The translations under genes were made by a program, and so were the position numbers. Positions 1 to 5,088 of a DNA stretch of 5,088 nucleotides are shown here, piece by piece. Location: the NCBI GenBank assembly GCA_964360255.1, contig CAYHVK010000029.1, positions 1-5,088 on the forward strand, written 5' to 3'. How positions within the stretch are numbered: position 1 is the stretch's first letter; the number at the start of each line of letters is the position of its first letter. This stretch comes from CAYHVK01 sp964360255 (lineage in GTDB: Bacteria > Bdellovibrionota > Bdellovibrionia > Bdellovibrionales > UBA1609). The notes under the pieces were generated by a model that was given only the letters and a program-made list of their open reading frames with translations, did not search any database and was not told the origin of the DNA.

Positions 1-8
1 CAAGGCTT

Positions 9-872
9 ATGTCGAAAGAGGTGCCGAAATCCCTTTCAGACCTTCTTCACTGGATTGAATCTGATTTGAATGGCAAACCGACATCGGTGCCCGAATTGAA
101 ATTCAAAGAGTTAAATGACCTCAGAAAAGGCATTTCTGAAATCTTAGAGCGCCACGACCGCGCCCGCGATCAAGCTATGATTGGCCAACTTACAAGTGGG
201 GTCATGCACGATATAAAAACTCCGCTAGCTTCTATTGTATCTGCATCTCTGCTTGTTAGTGAGCAGCCAAAGGATTCACCAAAGCGACAAAGCCGTCTAG
301 AAAATTTAATGAAAGTTTGTCAGGCAAGGCTTCCGGTGATCGGTGGTATTATTGAAACAACACTTGATGGTAGTCGTGATATTCATATCGAGCGCAAAGA
401 CCATGATCTAAGGGATACAATTGAAACGGCAATACTACTTAACTCTGATCTGATTCAAATTCGCAGGGCCAAAATTGATGTAAATTGTCCAGAGATTGTA
501 ACTAGTCATGACTGTACCCAGCTTTCGCGGGTGTTTTTCAATCTTATAAAAAATGCCGTGGAAGCGACCACTGGGATCGACAATCAACCTCATGTTGTGG
601 TTTCGGTAAAAGAAAAAGCTGACGTAGTTTTCATTTCTGTTGAAGACAATGGTCCAGGTCTTCAAGAGCAGTCAGACAAAGTTTTTCGTGTATTTAGAAG
701 TACAAAAAGCCACGGCTGCGGCCTTGGGCTTCTTGTGTCGCGTAAAATTGTCGAAGGTCATGGCGGAAGAGTATCAGCTTCGAATCAATCAACTCTTGGC
801 GGCGCTTGTTTTGAAATTAATCTTCCAAGATTAATGGCACGAACAGAAAAACAAATGGAGGTCGCACCATGA
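9..872 (+). CDS. Soluble sensor histidine kinase (5' end possibly outside window)
   Basis: Two-component histidine kinase that would autophosphorylate on His and pass the phosphate to the regulator encoded next. From the ATG it is 287 residues. The H-box is at about 61-76, with phospho-acceptor His67 in MHDIKTP. The HATPase_c domain covers about 170-274: N-box around 178-186 (NLIKNAVEA), G1 box DNGPG at 213-217, F-box around 225-229, G2 box GCGLGL at 236-241. All catalytic boxes look intact. No transmembrane segment or recognisable sensor domain is visible; the first ~55 residues are charged and probably helical, so a cytoplasmic location is inferred. The start is uncertain: AAGG lies only 3 nt before the ATG, and the frame is open to the window edge, so the gene may begin upstream and include a sensor domain. 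Its stop overlaps the next start (ATGA), which supports a cognate pair. The input signal is unknown. Confidence 0.9.
   Translation: MSKEVPKSLSDLLHWIESDLNGKPTSVPELKFKELNDLRKGISEILERHDRARDQAMIGQLTSGVMHDIKTPLASIVSASLLVSEQPKDSPKRQSRLENLMKVCQARLPVIGGIIETTLDGSRDIHIERKDHDLRDTIETAILLNSDLIQIRRAKIDVNCPEIVTSHDCTQLSRVFFNLIKNAVEATTGIDNQPHVVVSVKEKADVVFISVEDNGPGLQEQSDKVFRVFRSTKSHGCGLGLLVSRKIVEGHGGRVSASNQSTLGGACFEINLPRLMARTEKQMEVAP
857..861 (+). promoter_or_regulatory. Ribosome binding site of the sigma-54 response regulator
   Basis: GGAGG lies 7 nt upstream of the ATG at 869, inside the 3' end of the kinase gene. It fixes the regulator start and, with the ATGA overlap, suggests coupled translation of the kinase and regulator. 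Confidence 0.8.
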
Positions 873-2284
873 GTCAGCGCATCCCACGTATATTAGCTGT
901 TGATGATGATGCTGTTTGGCTAGAGCAACTTGATTTGATTTTAGAAGACGATGCCAAAGTGGACCCCTTTACCACGATTGACCAAGCGATCAAGGCGATA
1001 GAATCTCAATTTTATGATATTGTTCTTTTGGATTTGAACTTTAATGGTGATTCAAGAACGGGTCTTGAGGTCTTTCGTCATATCTATGCCGCCGACAATG
1101 GTGCCGATGTGATCGTCATTAGTGGTGAGACAAAACCAGATCGCTTGATTCAAATTCTCAATGCTGGCGTGACCCAGTTTATCTCAAAGCCCGCCACGCC
1201 AGACACGATAAGACTTGCAGTTCGCAACACGCTTCAACAGCGTGAACTCCGCTTACGAGCTGTCAATATGGCGGCACAAGCTGGCGAAGATGGAAGTGAC
1301 CTTCAACTGATTGGCTCATCACCGCAGATTCAAAAACTACGAACTGAAGTTGATCGTATCGTAAAAAATGGAACAAAAGATATATTGATCCAAGGTGAAA
1401 CTGGAACTGGTAAAGAAGTGCTGGCCAGAATGATATCGCAATTCGCAGATCCTATGAAAAGACTAATTCCTATTCATTGTGGTGCTATCAGCGATGGCCT
1501 TGCAGAAAGTGAACTTTTTGGTCATGTTAAAGGGGCTTTTACTGGAGCCGACCGTGATCGTCCCAGCGCATTTGAAGCTGCTAGTGGTGGGTTTATCTTT
1601 TTTGATGAGATTGGCGATATGCCACTTAATCAACAGGCAAAGCTCTTACGCGTTTTACAAGAGCGTGTTGTTCAGCGCGTTGGTTGCCTCGAAGAACGCA
1701 AAGTAAACTTTCGTTCTATTTCGGCAACAAACGTCAATCTTCAGTCGGCCATTGCAGATAAAAGATTTCGTGAGGATCTTTATTATCGAATTGCGAAAGA
1801 GACTTTAGTCATCCCAAGTCTTCGTGAGCGCGTTGAGGACATCCCTGAGCTTGTTCAATATTTTTTGGCAAAAACTCCGGCCGGCAGAAGAAAAACCATT
1901 ACCAATGAAGGTTTAACATTGCTGCAAACCTATCACTGGCCTGGAAATGTCAGACAACTCAGGTCAGTCCTTGAAAGTGTTGAAAGCAGATGCGCTGATC
2001 GTGTGATCCGTGAAAAGGACATCTGCCAGGTCTTGCCTGACTTAGCCGAGATTTTTTCAAGTCGTTACACCAAAGCACTTGTAGGAACCTATGGAGCTTC
2101 GCTGATAATCAATGAAAAGCAGCGCTTTGAAAAAGCCATCATCAAAGCCAACGGCGACCGCAATCGTGCCGCCGAAACGCTGGGCCTTTCGAGGTCAACG
2201 TTTTTTCGTAGGGCGAAGGAACTAGGGTTGGTGAAGCCGCGCTCTAATACAAAAGCTGATTTGGTTGGAGCGAATTTTATATGA
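869..2284 (+). CDS. NtrC-family sigma-54-dependent response regulator
   Basis: Enhancer-binding transcription activator of 471 residues, a usual length for the NtrC class. The receiver domain is at about 7-125: acidic pocket D12-D14, phospho-acceptor Asp55 in VLLDL, Ser85 and Lys107 in SKPAT. The AAA+ sigma-54 interaction domain is at about 147-375: Walker A GETGTGKE at 176-183, the GAFTGA loop at 222-227, Walker B FFDEIGD at 244-250, FREDLYYRI at 300-308 and sensor-II WPGNVRQL at 357-364. A C-terminal Fis-type helix-turn-helix spans about 425-454 (NRAAETLGLSRSTFFRR core). The intact GAFTGA motif indicates that it can remodel sigma-54 RNA polymerase. It follows the kinase with an ATGA overlap. 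The next downstream gap carries a dyad array and a sigma-54-like element, so the operon starting at 2511 is a plausible target (inference). The family call is secure; the regulon is not known. Confidence 0.97.
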   Translation: MSQRIPRILAVDDDAVWLEQLDLILEDDAKVDPFTTIDQAIKAIESQFYDIVLLDLNFNGDSRTGLEVFRHIYAADNGADVIVISGETKPDRLIQILNAGVTQFISKPATPDTIRLAVRNTLQQRELRLRAVNMAAQAGEDGSDLQLIGSSPQIQKLRTEVDRIVKNGTKDILIQGETGTGKEVLARMISQFADPMKRLIPIHCGAISDGLAESELFGHVKGAFTGADRDRPSAFEAASGGFIFFDEIGDMPLNQQAKLLRVLQERVVQRVGCLEERKVNFRSISATNVNLQSAIADKRFREDLYYRIAKETLVIPSLRERVEDIPELVQYFLAKTPAGRRKTITNEGLTLLQTYHWPGNVRQLRSVLESVESRCADRVIREKDICQVLPDLAEIFSSRYTKALVGTYGASLIINEKQRFEKAIIKANGDRNRAAETLGLSRSTFFRRAKELGLVKPRSNTKADLVGANFI

Positions 2285-2315
2285 TACGCGCGACGTTCAA
2301 TGGTGCTGCTCTCTT

Positions 2316-2370
2316 CTGAGTTTCAAACAATCTGAAACTCAAGTTCCACGAGTTTCAGATTGAAACTCAG
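2316..2370. repeat. Nested inverted repeat: two GAGTTTCA/TGAAACTC dyads
   Basis: Four copies of one octamer in alternating orientation: GAGTTTCA 2318-2325, TGAAACTC 2333-2340, GAGTTTCA 2350-2357, TGAAACTC 2361-2368. The two dyads have spacers of 7 and 3 nt and centres 30 bp apart, close to three helical turns. The whole block also folds on itself: 2330-2340 pairs perfectly with 2350-2360 around a 9-nt loop, and 2316-2325 pairs with 2361-2370, leaving a 4-nt bulge at 2326-2329. It may be a double operator or enhancer for a dimeric regulator, the neighbouring sigma-54 activator being the obvious candidate. It could also be a terminator-like hairpin for the two-component operon, but no clean T-run follows (CTCATTTTCT), which makes an efficient intrinsic terminator less likely. 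Confidence 0.85.
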
Positions 2371-2431
2371 CTCATTTTCTAAATCCATTTAAATTTCAAT
2401 CATTTAGTTAAAACCCCTACATTCGGCGTTC

Positions 2432-2447
2432 TTGGCATCACATTGCA
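2432..2447 (+). promoter_or_regulatory. Sigma-54-like promoter element, spacing one base short
   Basis: TTGGCA (2432-2437) and TTGCA (2443-2447) match the -24 (TTGGCAC) and -12 (TTGCA) elements of sigma-54 promoters. The distance from the first G of GG (2434) to the G of GC (2445) is 11 bp, whereas the family consensus has 12, and sigma-54 promoters tolerate spacing changes poorly. In its favour: it lies 64 bp before the start at 2511, about 80-110 bp downstream of the two dyads, and next to a sigma-54 activator gene. No convincing sigma-70 -35/-10 pair is seen in the gap. Treat it as a candidate only. Confidence 0.35.
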
Positions 2448-2495
2448 ATTACCCTCTGTGACCGGCCGTCATTGAGACTCCGGCAAAACAATAAA

Positions 2496-2505
2496 TAAGG
2501 AGGTG
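2496..2505 (+). promoter_or_regulatory. Near-perfect ribosome binding site (TAAGGAGGTG)
   Basis: A ten-base match to the anti-Shine-Dalgarno end of 16S rRNA, with GGAGG 7 nt before a GTG codon at 2511. It is the main argument for using GTG as the start of the 72-residue gene. Confidence 0.85.
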
Positions 2506-2510
2506 TAACA

Positions 2511-2729
2511 GTGATTGCAGAAAAAATCACAACAGCAAAAAAAATAGAAACGCATCATGAACTTTCAGGCACGACAAAGCGACCTTCGCGGCTCGCGAGA
2601 GTCGGGATCGCCTTTGTCGATTGGCTGAAAGAACAAGACATGAACCTTGAGCAGTGGGAACGCCTTGAATCGAAAGCGAAGCCTTGTGCCTTTCGTGACC
2701 ATAGCGACCACTACCAGAGGCCTTACTGA
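2511..2729 (+). CDS. Small hypothetical protein (72 aa), first gene of the operon
   Basis: Not recognised. It encodes 72 residues from a GTG start, chosen because TAAGGAGGTG sits directly upstream; the only in-frame ATG (residue 44) would leave a stub. The N-terminal third is polar and basic (Lys/Thr-rich), followed by a segment around residues 26-56 that looks amphipathic-helical (VGIAFVDWLKEQDMNLEQW). The tail is rich in His, Asp and Tyr. There is no signal peptide or transmembrane segment. It is the first gene after the regulatory gap, and its TGA overlaps the next ATG by one base (TGATG), so the two are probably translated together. Size, charge and position at the head of a transfer operon suggest a small DNA- or protein-binding accessory factor, but that is inference from context only. 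The open frame on the opposite strand here has no ribosome binding site. Confidence 0.7.
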   Translation: MIAEKITTAKKIETHHELSGTTKRPSRLARVGIAFVDWLKEQDMNLEQWERLESKAKPCAFRDHSDHYQRPY

Positions 2730-2986
2730 TGTCACGCACGATCAAGGACTCGAAGCTAACGAAAGAGCGTCGTTCAAAAAAGAAAGATCAGGCTTTTAAG
2801 CACAGCTACCGCAAGGCCAAAACAAATGGCTTTGCCTGTGACAACTTTGAAGAAGATTACTGCCCGGAATGTGGCGAACTGACCAACTTTCGAGACGGCT
2901 TCTTAGAGTGCGCCTGCTGTGACTGGCAAGACATTGATATTGAAGAACTTTACGAAACGGCACCAGCAATGGATGAAGCCGCATAA
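2729..2986 (+). CDS. Small zinc-ribbon protein (85 aa), unknown role
   Basis: An 85-residue cytoplasmic protein with two visible parts. Residues 1-32 are strongly basic (KERRSKKK near 12-19), suited to nucleic-acid contact. Residues 45-64 hold four well-placed cysteines, CPEC at 45-48 and C61/C64 within ECACCDW, spaced C-x2-C-x12-C-x2-C as in zinc ribbons; C63 is an extra cysteine. The C-terminal 20 residues are acidic. The ATG overlaps the preceding stop by one base, and AGAGG at 2716-2720 is a moderate ribosome binding site. It lies second in the operon, ahead of the pilin gene. A zinc-binding regulator or accessory DNA/RNA-binding protein is plausible. The specific family is not recognised. 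Confidence 0.75.
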   Translation: MSRTIKDSKLTKERRSKKKDQAFKHSYRKAKTNGFACDNFEEDYCPECGELTNFRDGFLECACCDWQDIDIEELYETAPAMDEAA

Positions 2987-2989
2987 CAA

Positions 2990-2999
2990 TAAGGAGGTG
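2990..2999 (+). promoter_or_regulatory. Near-perfect ribosome binding site (TAAGGAGGTG)
   Basis: Second copy of the same ten-base site, extended by one more matching A at 3000. GGAGG lies 8 nt before the ATG at 3006. It decides that start over the in-frame upstream ATG at 2919, which lies inside the zinc-ribbon gene and has no good site. Confidence 0.9.
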
Positions 3000-3005
3000 A
3001 ACTGT

Positions 3006-3398
3006 ATGAATAATAATGTCATTCCCATAAAAAAAGCGGATCGCTTCGGCGTGTACCTAGGTGATGTCACTGATAGCGGTGAAATTATCGAAGGTGAAAG
3101 CGTCGGCGTTGCTTTTCTAAAAAATGGATCAAAAAAGTTTCGACTCAAACTTTGGACTATGCCTAGTCATCAATACTTTGTTGTTCCAGATGAGAAAAGT
3201 GACACGAAGTATTTGGTGCTCAGTCTTGAAGAGTACGTCCTGCCAACGGGCGAAGTGAAAGCCGCTTGGAATCGCATCGGTAACGGTAATCTTGTTGGCT
3301 CTTTCATTGCCATTAGAATTCAGCTTTTGGCTGAACCTGTTTATCTATGCCTGTTTCCAGACCGCAACCAAACAATGGAGGACGCCATTGCAGCCTAA
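3006..3398 (+). CDS. Hypothetical protein (130 aa) with apparent internal duplication; possible DUF736-like
   Basis: No firm family. A 130-residue soluble protein with alternating hydrophobic/polar stretches typical of beta strands; no signal peptide or clear transmembrane helix. The two halves look alike. Residues 33-62 run V..AF, K.G, F.LKL, then Y...PD (Y57, P61-D62). Residues 84-119 run V..AW, G.G, F..IRI, then Y....PD (Y113, P118-D119). The pattern AAW ... PVYLCLFPD is reminiscent of DUF736 proteins, small proteins common in proteobacterial conjugative elements, but this is only a visual resemblance. The start at 3006 is set by a perfect ribosome binding site; the frame stays open upstream to 2919. 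It follows the zinc-ribbon gene by 19 bases and precedes the pilin gene by 28, so it belongs to the same operon. A transfer-associated accessory role is inferred from position. Confidence 0.75.
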   Translation: MNNNVIPIKKADRFGVYLGDVTDSGEIIEGESVGVAFLKNGSKKFRLKLWTMPSHQYFVVPDEKSDTKYLVLSLEEYVLPTGEVKAAWNRIGNGNLVGSFIAIRIQLLAEPVYLCLFPDRNQTMEDAIAA

Positions 3399-3410
3399 AT
3401 TATTAACCTT

Positions 3411-3420
3411 TAAGGAGGTG
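3411..3420 (+). promoter_or_regulatory. Near-perfect ribosome binding site (TAAGGAGGTG) of the pilin gene
   Basis: Third copy of the ten-base site, located in the 28-base gap before the pilin ATG at 3427. It fits the high expression expected for a structural pilin subunit, and it rules out the earlier in-frame ATG at 3292 inside the preceding gene. Confidence 0.9.
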
Positions 3421-3426
3421 CCTATT

Positions 3427-3714
3427 ATGAAAAATAAAATTGTTTTCTGCTTAATGGCTTTAGTGCCGTTGGTCTTTGCATTAACACCAGAACTTGCTAG
3501 CGCCAGTGTCGAGTCATCGCTATATAACATTCAAACGAAACTCACAGGAGTTATTCTGCCGTGTTTATCAGTGATTGGTATTGCATGGGCAGCGATTAGT
3601 CTGCTGTCAGGTAACGAGAAAGCAAAGACTCACGTCTTCTATGCTATTCTAGCTTCAGCTTTTGGCTTTGGCGCACAGGCTATTGTGAACTTTATTTCGC
3701 AGACGGTGCGCTAG
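3427..3714 (+). CDS. VirB2/TrbC-like type IV secretion pilin precursor
   Basis: A 95-residue prepilin, the expected size for the VirB2/TrbC family, which forms the conjugative pilus and sits in the inner membrane before assembly. Residues 1-26 are a signal peptide: basic MKNK start, hydrophobic core about 5-19, and ASA at 24-26 as the likely signal peptidase site, leaving about 69 residues. Two hydrophobic segments follow, about 42-61 and 70-90, separated by a short charged loop (GNEKAKTH, 62-69). This is the classic two-helix layout of the family. The ATG at 3427 is fixed by TAAGGAGGTG. The stop is one base before the next gene, a TraL/VirB3-like protein, and a TraC/VirB4-like ATPase follows, giving the B2-B3-B4 order typical of type IV secretion clusters. 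The sequence is divergent, so the call rests on topology, size and neighbours. Confidence 0.82.
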   Translation: MKNKIVFCLMALVPLVFALTPELASASVESSLYNIQTKLTGVILPCLSVIGIAWAAISLLSGNEKAKTHVFYAILASAFGFGAQAIVNFISQTVR

Positions 3715-3715
3715 A

Positions 3716-4048
3716 ATGGACTCCACCGAAAGCCTTTTGACTTCAACTGTACCCCGCACTTTGGACGCAAAAGCCAAAATTTTTGGCTTTGAGCTTCCAG
3801 ATGTAATTTTACTTCTACTGAACCTGTCGATTCAAAACCTTGTCTTTGGATCGACCTCACTAAAAATTCCGATGGTTTTCGGAACAAGTTTCACCCTTGG
3901 GTTTGTACTGTTTTTCTTCAAGCGCGGTAAACCTGATTTATTTTTACAGCATTTTGTAGAGTACCTATCGACCCCGACAGTTCTGTCAGCAAATGCCACT
4001 GACGAAATATATCGACCTTTCCATTTACACGGGGCAAATCATGAATAA
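3716..4048 (+). CDS. TraL/VirB3-like type IV secretion membrane protein
   Basis: A 110-residue inner-membrane protein. An N-terminal VPRTLDAKAKIFGFEL motif (12-27) is followed by two hydrophobic segments (about 28-46 and 51-68), then a basic KRGKPDLFLQHFVEYLSTP stretch (69-87). This layout (PxTL...GFEL, two helices, KRGK, then YLxxP) resembles TraL of F-type systems, the counterpart of VirB3. VirB3/TraL proteins work with the VirB4/TraC ATPase at the inner membrane during pilus assembly. The start lies one base after the pilin stop (TAGAATG) with no clear ribosome binding site, so translation is probably coupled to the pilin. The end overlaps the ATPase start by 8 bases. A VirB3/TrbD assignment is the alternative; the role is nearly the same either way. 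Confidence 0.72.
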   Translation: MDSTESLLTSTVPRTLDAKAKIFGFELPDVILLLLNLSIQNLVFGSTSLKIPMVFGTSFTLGFVLFFFKRGKPDLFLQHFVEYLSTPTVLSANATDEIYRPFHLHGANHE

Positions 4049-5088
4049 AGAGTCCGTGCTCGCGCAAGAGCTGCCTTATTGGGAGTTTATGAGCGAACCT
4101 CTTCCGCACTTGATTTTATGGGATGGGTCGCTTTCAACCACGCTTGAGCTTTCGCCGATTGATATAGAATGTTTTGACGAAGCTAGAGTCAACCAGTTGA
4201 CACTTGGGCTTAGAAGTTTTGTAAACTCACTGCCAGAAGGCTTAACAGCACAATTGTTTATTCGTGTCGAATCTGATTTTCAAGAAATGCTAGATAAGCA
4301 TAAATCTCTATCATCAACACGTACTCTATTTTTAAAATCTGTTGATGACCTTCGTGTTAGCGAACTTGAGTCTTCAATAGCTTCAGGTCATGTTTTCAAA
4401 CCAAAAATCTACTTTACCCTCCGTACTCGTGGAGCTGAGAAACCAAAAACCTTTTCATTATCGGCTACGAAAAAGTTTGCCTCTGAATTTGCGGCATCTT
4501 ATGAGGATTTGTTGCAAACACTTTCTCAAGCTTCTGAAAGCGCTAAAGGACAACTAGAAAGCCTCGGGTTTCGCTGTCACGATCTTACCAAAGAGACTTT
4601 GATCCAAATTATTTATCAACATCTAAATCCGCGGCGCGCCGATCAGCTTTCGCCCCCGAAGGTGGCGGCGCGATGTGAATTAGATGAAGATTCTCCTAGA
4701 GAACAGCTCGTATTCGGTGATCTTGTTTTAGATAAAGAGGATTTTTTACTTGATTCCAAGCGCACTAGGCTTTTAACACTTAAAACTTTGCCAGAAGTGA
4801 CCTTCGCCGGAATGATGAATGGTTTTTTAAGATTTCCATTTAAGTATGAGCTTTTCTTTTCATTTAGTATTCCAGATCAAACAAAAGAAATACGTGGTCT
4901 TGAGCAAAAACGCCGAATGGCCCACTCGTTGGCACATTCTACAAGTAATCGCGTAAGCGACCTTGAGAGCGAATCAAAGCTGACCCAGACAACAGATTTA
5001 ATTCGTGAAATTATTGAAACTGGTCAGCGCGTATTTCAAGCTGAGTTTGGCATTATCTTGCGCGAGTCGAATACCCTTGAGGGCAATC
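4041..5088 (+). CDS. TraC/VirB4-like conjugation ATPase, N-terminal part (runs off window)
   Basis: An open frame from ATG 4041 to the window end gives 349 residues with no stop. It resembles the N-terminal half of TraC (F-type VirB4), the ATPase that drives pilus assembly. An early LPYWEF segment (11-16) is followed by HLILWDGSLSTTLELSPID (23-41), the beta-rich opening common to TraC/VirB4. A helical mid-section leads to IIYQHLNPRRA (190-200), matching the conserved LNP motif, and then a region of long helices (about 284-330). The Walker A and B motifs expected further on lie beyond 5088, so catalytic competence cannot be judged. The protein seems cytoplasmic, with no signal peptide. The start overlaps the preceding gene by 8 bases (ATGAATAA), with only a weak GGGG at 4031-4034, so coupled translation is likely. 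Its position after pilin and TraL-like genes supports the call. Confidence 0.82.
   Translation, partial: MNKESVLAQELPYWEFMSEPLPHLILWDGSLSTTLELSPIDIECFDEARVNQLTLGLRSFVNSLPEGLTAQLFIRVESDFQEMLDKHKSLSSTRTLFLKSVDDLRVSELESSIASGHVFKPKIYFTLRTRGAEKPKTFSLSATKKFASEFAASYEDLLQTLSQASESAKGQLESLGFRCHDLTKETLIQIIYQHLNPRRADQLSPPKVAARCELDEDSPREQLVFGDLVLDKEDFLLDSKRTRLLTLKTLPEVTFAGMMNGFLRFPFKYELFFSFSIPDQTKEIRGLEQKRRMAHSLAHSTSNRVSDLESESKLTQTTDLIREIIETGQRVFQAEFGIILRESNTLEGN

Larger units (their letters stand above)
2285..2510. other. Non-coding regulatory gap between the two-component genes and the operon
   Basis: This 226-base gap holds the octamer dyad array (2316-2370), an AT-rich stretch (about 2372-2413), the sigma-54-like element (2432-2447) and the strong ribosome binding site of the next gene (2496-2505). 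No open reading frame with a credible ribosome binding site, no tRNA and no clear rho-independent terminator were seen. It is the only sizeable intergenic space in the window, so control of the downstream operon most likely sits here. Confidence 0.7.

Noticed and set aside
2316..2370. CRISPR array or insertion sequence ends
   Set aside because: The repeats are 8-11 bases with 3-9 base spacers in alternating orientation, and no cas or transposase genes are nearby.
2316..2385. Rho-independent terminator for the two-component operon
   Set aside because: The hairpin is good, but its stem is AT-rich and the following bases CTCATTTTCT lack a continuous T-run; kept only as an alternative reading of the dyad array.
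2360..2425. Sigma-70 promoter in the AT-rich part of the gap
   Set aside because: TTGAAA at 2360-2365 has no -10 box at proper spacing (TAAATC is 14 nt away), and other pairings match only weakly.
2527..2745. Reverse-strand open frame of 72 codons
   Set aside because: It is antisense to the 72-residue gene, with no ribosome binding site and no recognisable protein features; the + strand gene has a strong site and operon context.
2919..3005. Upstream in-frame extension of the 130-residue protein from ATG 2919
   Set aside because: It would overlap the zinc-ribbon gene by 68 bases and has no good ribosome binding site, whereas ATG 3006 has a perfect TAAGGAGGTG 8 nt upstream.
3292..3426. Upstream in-frame extension of the pilin from ATG 3292
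   Set aside because: It lies inside the preceding gene and would bury the signal peptide; ATG 3427 has a perfect ribosome binding site and starts a canonical MKNK signal sequence.

Overview
The window reads as the upstream part of a type IV secretion / conjugation gene cluster from a Gram-negative bacterium. All genes are on the + strand. G+C is moderate (mid-40s percent by eye), and several ribosome binding sites are near-perfect TAAGGAGGTG. A Bdellovibrio-like or other deltaproteobacterial-type host would fit the style (a soluble kinase paired with a sigma-54 activator, small hypothetical genes with strong Shine-Dalgarno sites). That placement is an impression from gene style, not something the sequence proves.

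Region 1 (1-2284) is a two-component system. A soluble histidine kinase (9-872, possibly extending upstream of the window) overlaps by ATGA with an NtrC-type sigma-54-dependent response regulator (869-2284). The regulator keeps its receiver, AAA+ (with an intact GAFTGA loop) and Fis-type helix-turn-helix domains.

Region 2 (2285-2510) is a 226-base non-coding gap. It holds a striking nested inverted repeat (2316-2370) made of four alternating copies of the octamer GAGTTTCA/TGAAACTC, forming two dyads whose centres are 30 bp apart. About 80-110 bp downstream is a sigma-54-like element, TTGGCA...TTGCA (2432-2447), whose spacing is one base shorter than the canonical -24/-12 promoter. The arrangement resembles an enhancer plus promoter serving the genes that follow.

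Region 3 (2511-5088) is a tightly packed operon. It contains a 72-residue unknown protein (GTG start), an 85-residue zinc-ribbon protein, a 130-residue unknown protein with an apparent internal duplication, a VirB2/TrbC-like pilin, a TraL/VirB3-like membrane protein, and the N-terminal 349 residues of a TraC/VirB4-like ATPase that runs off the window. Gaps are 28 bases or less, and three junctions overlap or nearly abut, so translational coupling is likely.

Working model (inference): the kinase/sigma-54 regulator pair acts on the dyad array in the gap to switch on the mating-pair-formation operon. The small proteins ahead of the pilin would be element-specific accessory or regulatory factors.
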